Below are positions 23,240 through 33,004 of a DNA stretch of 64,000 nt, one piece after another. The notes beneath the pieces were generated by a model. That model saw only the letters and a list, made by a program, of their open reading frames with translations. It did no database searches and was not told the DNA's origin. Numbering within the stretch: position 1 is the stretch's first letter; every line of letters begins with the position of its first letter. The position numbers were made by a program, and so were the translations under genes. Source of the DNA: an uncultured Candidatus Saccharibacteria bacterium (GTDB taxonomy: Bacteria; Patescibacteriota; Saccharimonadia; Saccharimonadales; Saccharimonadaceae); NCBI GenBank assembly GCA_938045445.1, contig CALIMM010000011.1, positions 38,443-102,442 of the forward strand. The letters are read 5' to 3'.

Positions 23240-26074
23240 TTAGCCCAAGAGCGGCCGCAAATACTTCCCTGTAAACGACGCTGGGTTATGCGCGACTTCC
23301 TCAGGTGTACCACTGGCGATGACGGTGCCGCCGCCCTGCCCACCTTCGGGGCCCATGTCGATGATATGGTCGGCGCACTTGATAACCTCAAGATTATGCT
23401 CAATGATAACCATACTATTGCCGCCCGCTACGAGGCGTTGGAGAATCTCGAGTAGCTTCTTGACGTCAGCCGTGTGCAGGCCGGTAGTTGGTTCGTCGAG
23501 AATATAGAGTGTCTTGCCAGTCGTGCGCCGGCTTAGCTCGGTAGCGAGTTTGATACGCTGCGCCTCACCGCCGCTAAAGGTCGTGGCAGGCTGGCCGAGC
23601 TTGATATAGCCAAGGCCTACTTCGTTGATTGTCGTCAACTTGCGAGCTATCGCAGGAATGTTAGCGAAGAACTCACAGGCTTGCTCGACCGTCATATCCA
23701 GGACGTCGCTAATCGTCTTACCTTTGTAGGTGATCTCAAGCGCCTCACGATTATAGCGTTTACCATGGCATTCGGGACATTGGATATAGACATCGGGCAA
23801 GAAATGCATCTCTATCTTAATAACGCCATCGCCCTGACAATGCTCGCAGCGCCCACCTTTAACATTAAAACTAAAGCGCCCTGGCTTGTAGCCGCGGATA
23901 TTCGCCTCGGGTGTGCCCGCAAAAAGCTCGCGAATCTGTGTAAAGACACCGGTATAGGTAGCAGGGTTGGAGCGCGGGGTGCGGCCAATTGCCGACTGGT
24001 CGATGACAATTGCTTTATCGAGCTGCTCGACCCCATCGATTGCATCATGTGCACCTGGCACTGCTTGGGCGCGGTGTAAACGGGCAGTGAGCTCGCTCGC
24101 GAGAATGCTATTGACGAGCGTCGACTTGCCACTGCCACTCACCCCCGTCACCAGCGTGAGGACACCAAGCGGGATGGTGACGTCGATATTCTTGAGATTA
24201 TTCTCGCGTGCTCCGCGGATTGTCAGCGCACGGCCCTGCTCAATCGGGCGGCGCTGGGCTGGCACCGGGATTTTCTCCGCACCAGACAGATACCGACCGG
24301 TGATGCTCTGCGGCATGTGTGCTACCTCTGCTGGCGTGCCACATGCCACGATCTCCCCACCGTGCACGCCAGCGCCTGGCCCAACATCCACCAGATAGTC
24401 AGCCGCCGCAATCGTATCTTCGTCGTGCTCTACCACAAGCACGGTATTGCCTAGGTCGCGCAGGTTCTTGAGTGTCTGGATAAGGCGATCGTTGTCACGC
24501 TGGTGGAGGCCAATCGATGGCTCATCCAACACATACAGCACCCCCTGTAGGCCACTACCGATCTGTGTCGCGAGGCGGATGCGCTGCGCCTCACCACCAC
24601 TGAGTGTGTTGGCTGCCCGCCCCAGCTCGAGGTAGCTGAGCCCCACATTATTCATAAAGCCCAGCCGCGCCATGATCTCTTTGACAACAAGCTTAACGAT
24701 GTGCTGCTGTTCTGCACTAAATTCCAGCTGGCCTATCATATCCAGCGCATTGGCGACGTCGAGATTGCAAATATCCATAATCGAGAGGCCATTGACTGTC
24801 ACTGCCAGCACCACTGGTTTGAGCCGTGCACCCTTGCAGGCCGTACACTTCCGCTCCCGCATGAAGCGCTCGATATCTTTGCGCATAAACTCACTATCGG
24901 TCTCGCGATGGCGACGCTCAAGGTTAGGGATGACCCCCTCGTACGTTGAGTCGTAATAGCGATTACCACTGAGGTGAATGCGATATTTTTGCTTGCCTGT
25001 GCCATACAGCACTTTCTGCACAACATCATCACTTAGCTCCTTGACGGGCACGTGCAAGCTAAAGCCGTGCTCCTCAGCTACCGCGGCGAGACGCTTCATG
25101 TACCACGCTTCGGCATTAAAGCGGTTGAAGGGGCGGATTGCTCCCTCGGCAATCGTCAGATTGGGGTTAAGGATGAGCTCTGGGTCAACCTCCAGACGTG
25201 TACCGAGGCCCGTGCAAACCGGACACGCTCCCTGCGGCGCGTTGAAGCTAAAGAGCCGCGGCTCGAGCTCGGGGATATCCTCGCCTGGGTGATCCATACA
25301 GGCATAGCGCTGACTATACGTCGTGATCTCCCCACTCGTGGCATCCAGCACCTGCACAACCCCACTCGCAAGCTCCAGCGCTTGCTCGACCGACTGCGAG
25401 ATGCGACTCATCATCGTTGGTGCCATCACGACACGATCGACCACCAGTTCAATATCATGCTTATAGCTCTTCTGTAGTTCTGGGAACTCATCGAGCGCAT
25501 ATACTACGCCATCTACCCGAGCCCGCGCAAAGCCACTGCGCATGTACTGCTCGGGGATGTGGGCAAACTCCCCTTTCTTTTGGCTCACGATCGGTGCCAG
25601 TAACATAAGTTTACTCCCCTCAGGAAGTTTCATAATTTCGTCGATAATAGACTGAGCTGTCCGGCGCTGGACAGGCTTGCCACAGCGCGTGCCATCGGGC
25701 ATAAGAGCTGGGCAATGCGGCACCCCCACCCGAGCAAAGAGCAGGCGTAAATAATCGTAAATCTCCGTCACTGTAGCGACAGTGGAGCGCGGGTTGCGAC
25801 TCGTTGACTTTTGGTCGATGCTAATACTGGGGCTCAGGCCATCAATGGAGTCAACGTCGGGCTTATCCATAATGCCAAGGAACTGCCGCGCGTAGCTACT
25901 CAAACTCTCCACATAGCGGCGCTGTCCCTCAGCGTAGATCGTGTCAAAGACGAGGCTCGATTTACCACTACCACTCAGGCCCGTCACCACCACAAACTGA
26001 TCGCGTGGAATGGTCACGCTGACATCTTTGAGGTTATTCTGGCGCGCCCCAACAATCCGTATCTGCTCCGACAT
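23240..26074 (-). CDS. uvrA: Excinuclease ABC subunit A
   Basis: 944 residues, full family length. Two ABC modules: first Walker A G-L-S-G-S-G-K-S-S near residue 32, second G-V-S-G-S-G-K-S-T near 640, two L-S-G-G-E-A-Q-R signatures (the second F-S-G-G-E-A-Q-R), and the zinc module C-E-H-C...C-P-E-C-H-G-K-R-Y. UvrA scans DNA for bulky damage and loads UvrB. A TACAAT-like -10 lies 8 bases before the ATG. uvrB and uvrC are not in the window. Confidence 0.97.
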   Translation of the reverse strand: MSEQIRIVGARQNNLKDVSVTIPRDQFVVVTGLSGSGKSSLVFDTIYAEGQRRYVESLSSYARQFLGIMDKPDVDSIDGLSPSISIDQKSTSRNPRSTVATVTEIYDYLRLLFARVGVPHCPALMPDGTRCGKPVQRRTAQSIIDEIMKLPEGSKLMLLAPIVSQKKGEFAHIPEQYMRSGFARARVDGVVYALDEFPELQKSYKHDIELVVDRVVMAPTMMSRISQSVEQALELASGVVQVLDATSGEITTYSQRYACMDHPGEDIPELEPRLFSFNAPQGACPVCTGLGTRLEVDPELILNPNLTIAEGAIRPFNRFNAEAWYMKRLAAVAEEHGFSLHVPVKELSDDVVQKVLYGTGKQKYRIHLSGNRYYDSTYEGVIPNLERRHRETDSEFMRKDIERFMRERKCTACKGARLKPVVLAVTVNGLSIMDICNLDVANALDMIGQLEFSAEQQHIVKLVVKEIMARLGFMNNVGLSYLELGRAANTLSGGEAQRIRLATQIGSGLQGVLYVLDEPSIGLHQRDNDRLIQTLKNLRDLGNTVLVVEHDEDTIAAADYLVDVGPGAGVHGGEIVACGTPAEVAHMPQSITGRYLSGAEKIPVPAQRRPIEQGRALTIRGARENNLKNIDVTIPLGVLTLVTGVSGSGKSTLVNSILASELTARLHRAQAVPGAHDAIDGVEQLDKAIVIDQSAIGRTPRSNPATYTGVFTQIRELFAGTPEANIRGYKPGRFSFNVKGGRCEHCQGDGVIKIEMHFLPDVYIQCPECHGKRYNREALEITYKGKTISDVLDMTVEQACEFFANIPAIARKLTTINEVGLGYIKLGQPATTFSGGEAQRIKLATELSRRTTGKTLYILDEPTTGLHTADVKKLLEILQRLVAGGNSMVIIEHNLEVIKCADHIIDMGPEGGQGGGTVIASGTPEEVAHNPASFTGKYLRPLLG

Positions 26075-26157
26075 ATCGTCTTATTGTAGCATGTATGATG
26101 GTGAGATACTAGATTTGTGCAAGAGGCCAACTGAGCCTCCCCGCATCTTTTAGGGCA

Positions 26158-26898
26158 CTACACTCGCGATGTAAGCCGCTCCTCCTTTGGTCGGCTTGCC
26201 GCAACATAGGAGACGAGGCCACACCAATACAATGGCATAATACTGTAGATAATCCATGCCTCAGATGCTTTACCAAAGAGCTGCAGCGCAAGGGCCGACT
26301 CCGAGGCGGCAAGTATTGTCCCATTGCAACTGCCCACGCTCCACCGCAGCCGATAGTCTGTCAGAGCTGCCGCTGCCCCACTCGTCATCAGCACCATAAG
26401 TACAGCAGCATACACTTTTATTGCTCCAGCAAGGAGCGGGCTTTCTACACGCGGCAACACGTTGTGCAGTGTCGAATATACCATTATTGCATTGCCCATG
26501 AAGGTAGCTAGCAGCAATCCCCAATTTATGCGCCTGGCAGCTCCTTTCACAAGGGCAAAGATGAGACGCCACAAATTTATAACACAGAGCACCAGATACG
26601 CTAGCAAAGACACCCCCAGCCCAACAATGAGATGCGAGAAGGGCAAGAACGCCACCAGCGAGTCGGCCACAGCAAACAGCACAAGTGCTACGAGAAGAAG
26701 CCACGTTGTTGGCTGCCGCCGATCGCTATAGCGCCAAACTGCAAGAAAAATCATCATCGTTGTGAGTGGGCTCATTGCTTTTTGCAGCCACCACCACTGG
26801 TCTGCTGGGGCAAACTGCAGCAGCTGCCACACCACCGCGCAGAGAAACGCTGGCCAGAGAGCCCTCAAGAGTTTCGTTAGTTTCATCGTTAAATTCAT
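26158..26898 (-). CDS. YhhN/TMEM86-like membrane protein (possible lysoplasmalogenase)
   Basis: 246 residues with about eight membrane segments. The spacing of polar residues inside helices (V-A-D-S-L-V-A-F, A-A-S-E-S-A-L-A-L) and a final Y-W-C-G-L-V-S-Y-V-A resemble the YhhN/TMEM86 family, which hydrolyses the vinyl-ether bond of lysoplasmalogens. The match is by pattern only, so unknown polytopic membrane protein is a fair alternative. Start at 26898 is favoured because TACTAT (26906-26911) ends 7 bases before it; the in-frame upstream extension would be translated from promoter DNA. Confidence 0.5.
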   Translation of the reverse strand: MNLTMKLTKLLRALWPAFLCAVVWQLLQFAPADQWWWLQKAMSPLTTMMIFLAVWRYSDRRQPTTWLLLVALVLFAVADSLVAFLPFSHLIVGLGVSLLAYLVLCVINLWRLIFALVKGAARRINWGLLLATFMGNAIMVYSTLHNVLPRVESPLLAGAIKVYAAVLMVLMTSGAAAALTDYRLRWSVGSCNGTILAASESALALQLFGKASEAWIIYSIMPLYWCGLVSYVAASRPKEERLTSRV

Positions 26899-26979
26899 AG
26901 AAAATATAGTAGCCCATCCTACGCACAGACTGCAAGGCAACCAGTGTATTATCCATAGCCAGATGTTTCTCACTCAAAT

Positions 26980-27639
26980 TTACCGAGCGAAATACCGGGC
27001 AATAGCCTCTTCCGCCTCCGCCCAGGTGTGGCACTCAATAGCGCGCGGATCGTCGATCGTAGCGCCTGGGTGCCAGGGCCGTTCGCCAAACAAAATCGCC
27101 AAGCCAAGCGGCGCATCATCCCCCTCAAGGCCACGCTCGAGGTGATGCGGCGAGTCATCAATCGCAACCGTCATATTGTACTGCCGGTATATCTCTGTCT
27201 TGGAGTCGGTCATTATCTTGATGCCATCCTCGGTTTCGACTGGCCGCCGCGTCAAAATAACCTGCTCAAAGACATCAGGCAAGTACTTTTCGATACTCTG
27301 CTTTGTCACATCTACCAGACCGTAGTGCCGAGCCGAGACTGCATAGAGTCGATACGTGGCCGCTAGTCTTCGCAATGCCTCAATCGTCTCTCTGTCTGGG
27401 ACTTGCATCTCCTCAAACCAATCAGGCTTCGCCATGCCTGGTGTCGCCCCCAATTGCAATCCATTAAATCGCTCTTGCACTTCTTCTTGTGGTACGTCCC
27501 AGGTCGATTGTGGCATATTGGGCCGAAAGTTGGTACCGTAATGCTCATTATATGCTGCCACTAGCCCTTCAGCACAAGGAAAGACGACATCATCAAGGTC
27601 GACGGCAATAGCAGGTTTGTCATTTTTTGTTCGTTCCAT
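26980..27639 (-). CDS. HAD-superfamily 5'-nucleotidase (NT5C/dNT-1 type)
   Basis: 219 residues. HAD motif I reads A-V-D-L-D-D-V-V-F, with the cap region starting straight after it; motif III/IV is I-D-D-S-P-H-H-L. This is the layout of the NT5C deoxynucleotidase subgroup, which dephosphorylates (deoxy)nucleoside monophosphates, fitting the nucleotide-scavenging style of reduced genomes. GGAGGAG precedes the ATG. Confidence 0.78.
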   Translation of the reverse strand: MERTKNDKPAIAVDLDDVVFPCAEGLVAAYNEHYGTNFRPNMPQSTWDVPQEEVQERFNGLQLGATPGMAKPDWFEEMQVPDRETIEALRRLAATYRLYAVSARHYGLVDVTKQSIEKYLPDVFEQVILTRRPVETEDGIKIMTDSKTEIYRQYNMTVAIDDSPHHLERGLEGDDAPLGLAILFGERPWHPGATIDDPRAIECHTWAEAEEAIARYFAR

Positions 27640-27775
27640 ATTACTCCTCCGTTGTTACTGATTTATTGTCATTGCGTAACACTCAAAGCCCACACCTCTG
27701 TTATTTTATCCAACAGACGAAGCTGAGACACAAGCGAAATCATCGCGCTGCTGTGTGGCTCTTAATCATTACAGG

Positions 27776-28276
27776 CTACAGCAACTCTGGCCGCTCCTGC
27801 TGCACATAGTGTCGCAATGAGCTGATATAATGCACCGCCGCCGCAAAGGGATAGTCGGTTTGCGGCGTAATGGGCTGCTGCATAAAATCATCTGGTGTGA
27901 GCCATTGGTAGCTACTGTGCTCCCAGCTGAGGGTAATTTCTGGCGCATCGCCATCAACCAGTGCCGCATAGCACATATAGCTCAGCCGCTGGCCATCAGG
28001 GTGCGGCAGTACATGCTCGAAGGCCACACTCAGCTGGCTCGGCACAAAGCCAAGGCCAGTCTCTTCTTCTATTTCCCGCCGGGCTGCTTCAAGCGGTGTC
28101 TCGCCAGGCTCGACTATGCCACCAGGCAGGTCGGCACCGTGCGGAAAGAGCGGATGTGTATTACTGCGCTCAAGAACGAGAACTTTGCCAGTCGCATCAA
28201 CAATGAGTGCTTTGGCTAAGAAATGGGGGTGGTCATTCTCTGGTTGGATTGCCCGAGTAAAATATATGTTTGTCAT
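27776..28276 (-). CDS. Nudix hydrolase
   Basis: 166 residues from the ATG at 28276. Nudix box: L-P-G-G-I-V-E-P-G-E-T-P-L-E-A-A-R-R-E-I-E-E-E-T-G-L, a full consensus. Upstream strand K-V-L-V-L-E-R-S fits the fold. Specificity unknown; candidates are oxidised nucleotides or nucleotide sugars. The ATG at 28276 lies 7 bases after TATAAT (28284-28289), so the in-frame GTG further upstream is rejected. Confidence 0.88.
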   Translation of the reverse strand: MTNIYFTRAIQPENDHPHFLAKALIVDATGKVLVLERSNTHPLFPHGADLPGGIVEPGETPLEAARREIEEETGLGFVPSQLSVAFEHVLPHPDGQRLSYMCYAALVDGDAPEITLSWEHSSYQWLTPDDFMQQPITPQTDYPFAAAVHYISSLRHYVQQERPELL

Positions 28277-28450
28277 GGCGTCTATTATACACAAAAGAAT
28301 GGAGGCTGATTGCTGCTATATCCTTTTTGATCTCACAGAAGGTTAGTCGCTGAAACATCAATGCCTTATATTGCTCTTATGAGTATACGCACTTGACGCT
28401 AAGAAAACAGTGCTGAGCAAATCACGTGCACCTATCAAAACTCGCGTTAG

Positions 28451-28477
28451 TTAGCACTCTTGCACCGAGAGTGCTAA
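28451..28477 (+). promoter_or_regulatory. CIRCE element (HrcA operator) upstream of clpB
   Basis: TTAGCACTC-N9-GAGTGCTAA is an exact CIRCE inverted repeat. It overlaps the -35 TTGCAC (28460-28465); a -10 TACTAT (28483-28488) follows with a 17-base spacer. HrcA bound here would repress clpB until heat or unfolded proteins inactivate it. Confidence 0.95.
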
Positions 28478-28495
28478 TTTGCTACTATACCAATA

Positions 28496-28537
28496 GGCCA
28501 CGCGGCTGATACCCAGCGCGATCGGCCACCCGTTTTT
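28496..28537 (+). promoter_or_regulatory. Hairpin and T-run in the clpB 5' untranslated region
   Basis: The predicted mRNA starts near 28495 and immediately folds: GGCC (28496) with GGCC (28524), and CGC-GCTG (28501-28508) with CAGC-GCG (28514-28520). A T-run follows at 28533-28537. The roughly 110-base leader is unusual in this window, where most lead genes lack one. It may stabilise the RNA or add a second control layer. Confidence 0.4.
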
Positions 28538-28604
28538 AAGCAACTAATCGGGCGTTCTGTTGCCCGCACTATATAACTACAATGATAACTACAAGGAGGA
28601 ATAT

Positions 28605-30758
28605 ATGCCACCAAACATGAACCAACAAGATAACAAAAAGCCTCTCGAGCAATTTGGCACCGACCTCACCGCTCTGGCGCGCGAGGGCAAGCTCGACCCA
28701 GTGATTGGTCGGGACGAAGAAATTCGCCGCACCATGCAGATCCTCAGCCGGCGCACCAAGAATAACCCGGTGCTGATCGGCGAGCCGGGCGTTGGTAAAA
28801 CCGCCATCGTCGAGGCGCTGGCGCAGCGCATCGTTAAGGGCAACGTACCGGCCTCGCTGAAGGATAAGCGGCTGATTAGCCTGGAAATTTCGAGCTTGCT
28901 AGCCGGCGCGAGCTTTCGTGGCCAATTTGAAGAGCGCCTCAAAGGCGTATTAAAAGAGGTAGAGGAAGCGGCCGGCGAGATCATTCTCTTCGTCGATGAA
29001 ATTCACACCATGGTCGGTGCTGGCAAAGGCGAAGGCAGTATGGATGCCGGCAATATGCTCAAACCTGCCCTGGCGCGCGGCAAACTCCATATGATTGGCG
29101 CCACCACGCTGGCTGAGTACCGCCAGCATGTCGAGAAGGACGCAGCCCTGGAGCGGCGCTTTCAGCCAGTTTACGTTGGCGAGCCGAGTTTTGACGACAC
29201 TATTGCCATCTTGCGTGGCCTCAAGGAAAAGTACGAAGTCCACCACGGCGTTAAGATTGCTGATGATGCGATTGTGGCGGCAGCGCGGCTATCTACCCGC
29301 TACTTGCCTGACCGCTTTTTGCCTGATAAGGCGGTTGACCTGCTGGATGAAGCGACCAGCGCGCTGAAAATGCAGCTGGAGAGCGTGCCGATTAGCCTCG
29401 ATCGGCTCAATAACCGCCGCTTGCAGCTAGAGATTGAAGAGGCCGCGCTCAAAAAAGACAAATCCGACCACGCCAAGGCCCGCAAAGCAGAAATCAAGCA
29501 GCAGATCGCTGACCTCCGGGCTCAGGCTAAGGCGATTGACAGTAAATGGCAGCACGAAAAGGATATCCTGCAGACTGTTAACACCGCTGCCGAAAAAATG
29601 GATAGTCTGCGCTCACAATTAGAAATCGCTGAACGCGACGCCGATCTGGCAACCGCCAGCCGTATCAAATACGGCGATATGCCAGAGCTAGAGAAAAAGC
29701 TGAGCACCGCCCGCCAGGAACTAGCCGCCATCCCACCGGCCGACCGCTTACTGCGCGAAGAAGTCACGCCCGATGATATCGCCAGTGTGGTGGCGCGCTG
29801 GACGGGCATCCCCGTCGAGCGGCTGATGGAAAGTGAATCAAGTAAATTAACCAAGCTTGAAGACTCAATCGGCCGCCAGGTTATTGGCCAAGACCGCGCC
29901 GTGGCTGCCGTGGCGAGCGCTATTCGCCGTTCGCGTGCTGGCCTCAGTGACACCAACCGGCCAATTGGTTCCTTCCTCTTCCTCGGCCCAACTGGGGTTG
30001 GCAAAACAGAGGTAGCCCGCAGCCTGTGCCGCGAATTATTCGACGACGAGCATGCCATGATCCGCATCGATATGAGTGAATACATGGAGCGGCACGCTGT
30101 GGCGCGGCTGATTGGCTCGCCGCCAGGCTACGTTGGTTACGACCAAGGTGGGCAACTGACCGAAGCGGTGCGCCGCCGCCCCTACAGTGTGGTGCTGTTT
30201 GACGAAATCGAGAAGGCCCACCCCGACGTCTTCAACGTGCTCCTCCAGGTACTGGATGACGGCCGCCTGACTGATGGCCAAGGCCGGACGATCGACTTTA
30301 GCAACACCATTATCATCATGACCAGCAACGTTGGCTCGCAGATGATTATGGACTTTACTGGCGATGACCTGTCTGTGCTGGACAATAAAATGCTTGAGGT
30401 GCTACGCCAGCACTTCCGCCCAGAATTCCTCAACCGCATTGATGACATCGTGATTTTCGACCGTATTCACGAGCAAGCGATGCGGGCCATCGTTGACGTG
30501 CAGCTGGAGCGCGTTGCCCGCCACGTCAAAGACAGCCGCGATATCACGCTGGCGTTTGACGAGAGCATCCGCGACATGCTAGCCCGCGATGGCTATGACC
30601 CGAGCTTTGGTGCCCGACCGCTGAAGCGCTTGGTGCAAAAGCGCATCCTTGACCCGCTAGCGCTGGAGCTGATCGACGGGCGCATTCACGAAGGTATGAC
30701 GGTGGTAGCGAGGGCAGCTGACGGGCGAGTCACTTTTAGCCCGCAGGCGTCCTCATAG
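28605..30758 (+). CDS. clpB: ClpB disaggregase lacking the N-terminal domain
   Basis: 717 residues. The protein opens directly before the first AAA+ module (Walker A G-E-P-G-V-G-K-T), followed by a coiled-coil middle domain of ClpB length (roughly 130 residues, rich in Lys/Gln/Glu) and a second AAA+ module (G-P-T-G-V-G-K-T, Y-V-G-Y pore loop). ClpB with DnaK rescues aggregated proteins; a long middle domain and no visible ClpP loop argue against ClpC. The usual N-domain of about 140 residues is absent. Start at 28605 is set by AAGGAGG 6-7 bases upstream. Controlled by CIRCE. Confidence 0.93.
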   Translation: MPPNMNQQDNKKPLEQFGTDLTALAREGKLDPVIGRDEEIRRTMQILSRRTKNNPVLIGEPGVGKTAIVEALAQRIVKGNVPASLKDKRLISLEISSLLAGASFRGQFEERLKGVLKEVEEAAGEIILFVDEIHTMVGAGKGEGSMDAGNMLKPALARGKLHMIGATTLAEYRQHVEKDAALERRFQPVYVGEPSFDDTIAILRGLKEKYEVHHGVKIADDAIVAAARLSTRYLPDRFLPDKAVDLLDEATSALKMQLESVPISLDRLNNRRLQLEIEEAALKKDKSDHAKARKAEIKQQIADLRAQAKAIDSKWQHEKDILQTVNTAAEKMDSLRSQLEIAERDADLATASRIKYGDMPELEKKLSTARQELAAIPPADRLLREEVTPDDIASVVARWTGIPVERLMESESSKLTKLEDSIGRQVIGQDRAVAAVASAIRRSRAGLSDTNRPIGSFLFLGPTGVGKTEVARSLCRELFDDEHAMIRIDMSEYMERHAVARLIGSPPGYVGYDQGGQLTEAVRRRPYSVVLFDEIEKAHPDVFNVLLQVLDDGRLTDGQGRTIDFSNTIIIMTSNVGSQMIMDFTGDDLSVLDNKMLEVLRQHFRPEFLNRIDDIVIFDRIHEQAMRAIVDVQLERVARHVKDSRDITLAFDESIRDMLARDGYDPSFGARPLKRLVQKRILDPLALELIDGRIHEGMTVVARAADGRVTFSPQASS

Positions 30759-30819
30759 CTTTTACTCCCCAAAGATGCTATACTAGTACGATAACTATTA
30801 ATGAAGGAGACAATCAACT

Positions 30820-31074
30820 ATGACTATACTCGTATGGCTTATCATCGGTGGTCTTGCCGGCTGGCTGGCATCCAAGGTGGTAAATAAAGGCGCAGACTCA
30901 GGCGCACTGACCAACATTATTGTTGGTATCATCGGTGCAATGCTGGGTGGCTGGCTCGTCAGCCTGATGGGCGGCAGCGCCGATGTGCTGACTGGCTTTA
31001 ACTTCGCCAGCCTGCTGACCGCCTTCTTTGGCGCAGTTGTGCTGCTGGTTATCCTCAAGCTTATCAAAAAATAA
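30820..31074 (+). CDS. GlsB/YeaQ/YmgE family stress-response membrane protein
   Basis: 84 residues with three membrane segments and the family Gly-rich pattern: I-I-G-G-L-A-G-W-L-A-S, I-I-V-G-I-I-G-A-M-L-G-G-W. Members are small stress-induced membrane proteins without known activity. AAGGAG precedes the ATG and TATACT lies near 30779, so it has its own promoter although it follows clpB; the pairing suggests a stress theme. A strong terminator follows. Confidence 0.9.
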   Translation: MTILVWLIIGGLAGWLASKVVNKGADSGALTNIIVGIIGAMLGGWLVSLMGGSADVLTGFNFASLLTAFFGAVVLLVILKLIKK

Positions 31075-31100
31075 GCTCAGGCCAAGCCACCTTCAACACA

Positions 31101-31132
31101 AAACACCCCAGGGGATGGCTGGGGTGTTTTAT
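31101..31132 (+). terminator. Terminator after the GlsB-like gene
   Basis: AAACACCCCAG (31101-31111) pairs perfectly with CTGGGGTGTTT (31119-31129), followed by TTTT-rich sequence. Confidence 0.9.
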
Positions 31133-31476
31133 TTATCACCATCACCTCGCTAAGCCCTCGCACACACTCGAGACTCAAGGGATTTGCCCACGCTGCCAGC
31201 GTCTTCGGTAGGCTAGTTGTTTATGTGTATGTTTTGTGGTTGAAGTTCTTAAAAAATGGCATTTTATCATACTTCTTCTGTTCAAGCCACAGATTTACTC
31301 CACTAATTTCACCGCTTTTTTCTCAGAAATATTACAAGAATCGGCATTCACTAACGAATGACTGCTCAGGTTCAAAGCTAAAAGCTTGTTATGATAACCA
31401 CGCTTCTTACCTACTCGAATGAAATGGTAGAGAGCTAATGGAGAGAACATGGGGGATTTTTAATGCGTAGGTTTCG
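31133..31476. other. Intergenic region without recognisable feature
   Basis: 344 bases between a rightward terminator and the leftward end of the exonuclease gene. The + strand frame from about 31225 to 31422 (65 codons) has no ribosome site and no recognisable similarity. The AT-rich composition and lack of conserved motifs suggest decayed sequence, but no parent gene can be named. Confidence 0.4.
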
Positions 31477-32889
31477 CTAATCACCTACCGGCACCACAGC
31501 CTCAAGCCACAGCTGCAGCTCCTGCAATATAAACTCATCTGCCGTGCCTGCCTTTGCCAGGCGCTGCAATGATGCCATAAAGCTCGGCAGCTGCGCCTGT
31601 AGGTGAGTACTCCGCCATTGCTCCCACTGAGCTTGCTCATCATCACTGAGGCTCTGCGGGAAGCTACGCGCCTTGTAGTGGAGTAGCAGCTCAGGCAGGC
31701 GCTCATCACGAAAGGCTGGGTGGAAGTCTGCCAGTGCCTTGGCATCGGCGTTGCGCACTGCAGCGATGTGCGTCTTATCTGCATCCGAGACGAAGCTGTC
31801 GTAGAGCTGTCCTTCGGGGTCGGTTGATTTTTTGTACTCACGCTTTTTTTCGTAGAGTGTGCGGAGTTTCTCGGCAAAGTCAGGGTGATGGAGCAGAGTA
31901 TCGCGGTGGCGCGTCACAGTAGCCGCCTCGAGATGGATCTTACTCCAGCCATCACCCTGCTCTAGCACACCAAGTGGCGCAACGGCCGGGCAACGATTGT
32001 ATTGCAATGGTTTGACAGGTAGCGCTATAAAGCCATCCGCTTGGCGCTCTTCCCAGGTGGCAAAGATTTTCTTAGCAAGTTCCTGCTGGCTTAGGTTCAC
32101 AAACGGCGTTGGGTCGTAGCGCAGGTCATAGACCAAGACATTGCTATTGGGGGCTGGCGCTAGCGGAAAGGCGACGGTCGTCTTGGCATGCTGCTTATCG
32201 TAGCGGCCACTGGTATAGACGAAGGGCTGCTTGGTCTCGAGATTAACCAGCCGCTGCACCGCCCTCTTGTCACGCATCGCAAGGAGATAGTCAAAGAGCT
32301 GAGGCTGAGCGTGCTTCACTAGCTTTGTTACTTCTATCAGAGCTGCCACGTCGGCAAAGGCGTCGTGCGCATTATCGTGCGCAATGCCATTAGCTTTAGT
32401 AATGAGCTCTAGGCGGTTGGTGGGCTGGCCATTTGCATCCATCGGCCACTCAATGCCATCTGGCCGCAGCGCCCGCGTCAGCCGCACCACATCGAGCATA
32501 TCCCAGCGGCTCCGCTCATCCTTCCAGCTCCACTCGTATGGGTCATAAAAGTTCCGCCACAGCAGATGGCGGATAAACTCATCGTCAAAGCGCACATTGT
32601 TGAACCCCACAGCGATCGTCCCTGGCGTGAAGATCTCCTCGCTCACCATCCGCGCACATGCTGCCTCGCTATAGCCCTCCTCTAGCGTCTTCTGCGGCGT
32701 GATGCCAGTCACCATCAGGGCATCAGGGCTTGGCAGAGTATCGTCGCTGAGCGTCACGAGAAAGTTATATGGCTCGCCAATCGGCTGCAAATCCATATCT
32801 GTCCGCTGCCCGGCAAACTGCATGATCCGATCCGTCTGTGCCCGGAAGCCACTCGTCTCAAGGTCGTAGAAAAAGAATGTTTGTGCCAT
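31477..32889 (-). CDS. sbcB: Exodeoxyribonuclease I
   Basis: 470 residues, the usual ExoI length. DEDDh nuclease domain with F-F-F-Y-D-L-E-T-S-G at the N-terminus, G-F-N-N-V-R-F-D-D-E (motif II) and H-D-A-F-A-D-V (motif III), followed by the ExoI-specific SH3-like and helical C-terminal parts. It degrades single-stranded DNA 3' to 5' in repair and recombination. The ATG at 32889 lies 6 bases after TATACT (32896-32901); this is preferred to the in-frame start 9 codons upstream. Confidence 0.93.
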   Translation of the reverse strand: MAQTFFFYDLETSGFRAQTDRIMQFAGQRTDMDLQPIGEPYNFLVTLSDDTLPSPDALMVTGITPQKTLEEGYSEAACARMVSEEIFTPGTIAVGFNNVRFDDEFIRHLLWRNFYDPYEWSWKDERSRWDMLDVVRLTRALRPDGIEWPMDANGQPTNRLELITKANGIAHDNAHDAFADVAALIEVTKLVKHAQPQLFDYLLAMRDKRAVQRLVNLETKQPFVYTSGRYDKQHAKTTVAFPLAPAPNSNVLVYDLRYDPTPFVNLSQQELAKKIFATWEERQADGFIALPVKPLQYNRCPAVAPLGVLEQGDGWSKIHLEAATVTRHRDTLLHHPDFAEKLRTLYEKKREYKKSTDPEGQLYDSFVSDADKTHIAAVRNADAKALADFHPAFRDERLPELLLHYKARSFPQSLSDDEQAQWEQWRSTHLQAQLPSFMASLQRLAKAGTADEFILQELQLWLEAVVPVGD

Positions 32890-33004
32890 AGGTATAGTAT
32901 AGCAAATTACACTCATTGTGCGCGATTATGGTCTTATATAGTTCATATTCGCACTATTGCTCTATTTATTACCATATTTTGCCACTATGTGCTACAGTAA
33001 GGGC

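Noticed and set aside
29522..30085. 187-codon leftward frame inside clpB
   Set aside because: Ser/Arg-rich antisense shadow of the conserved second AAA+ module.
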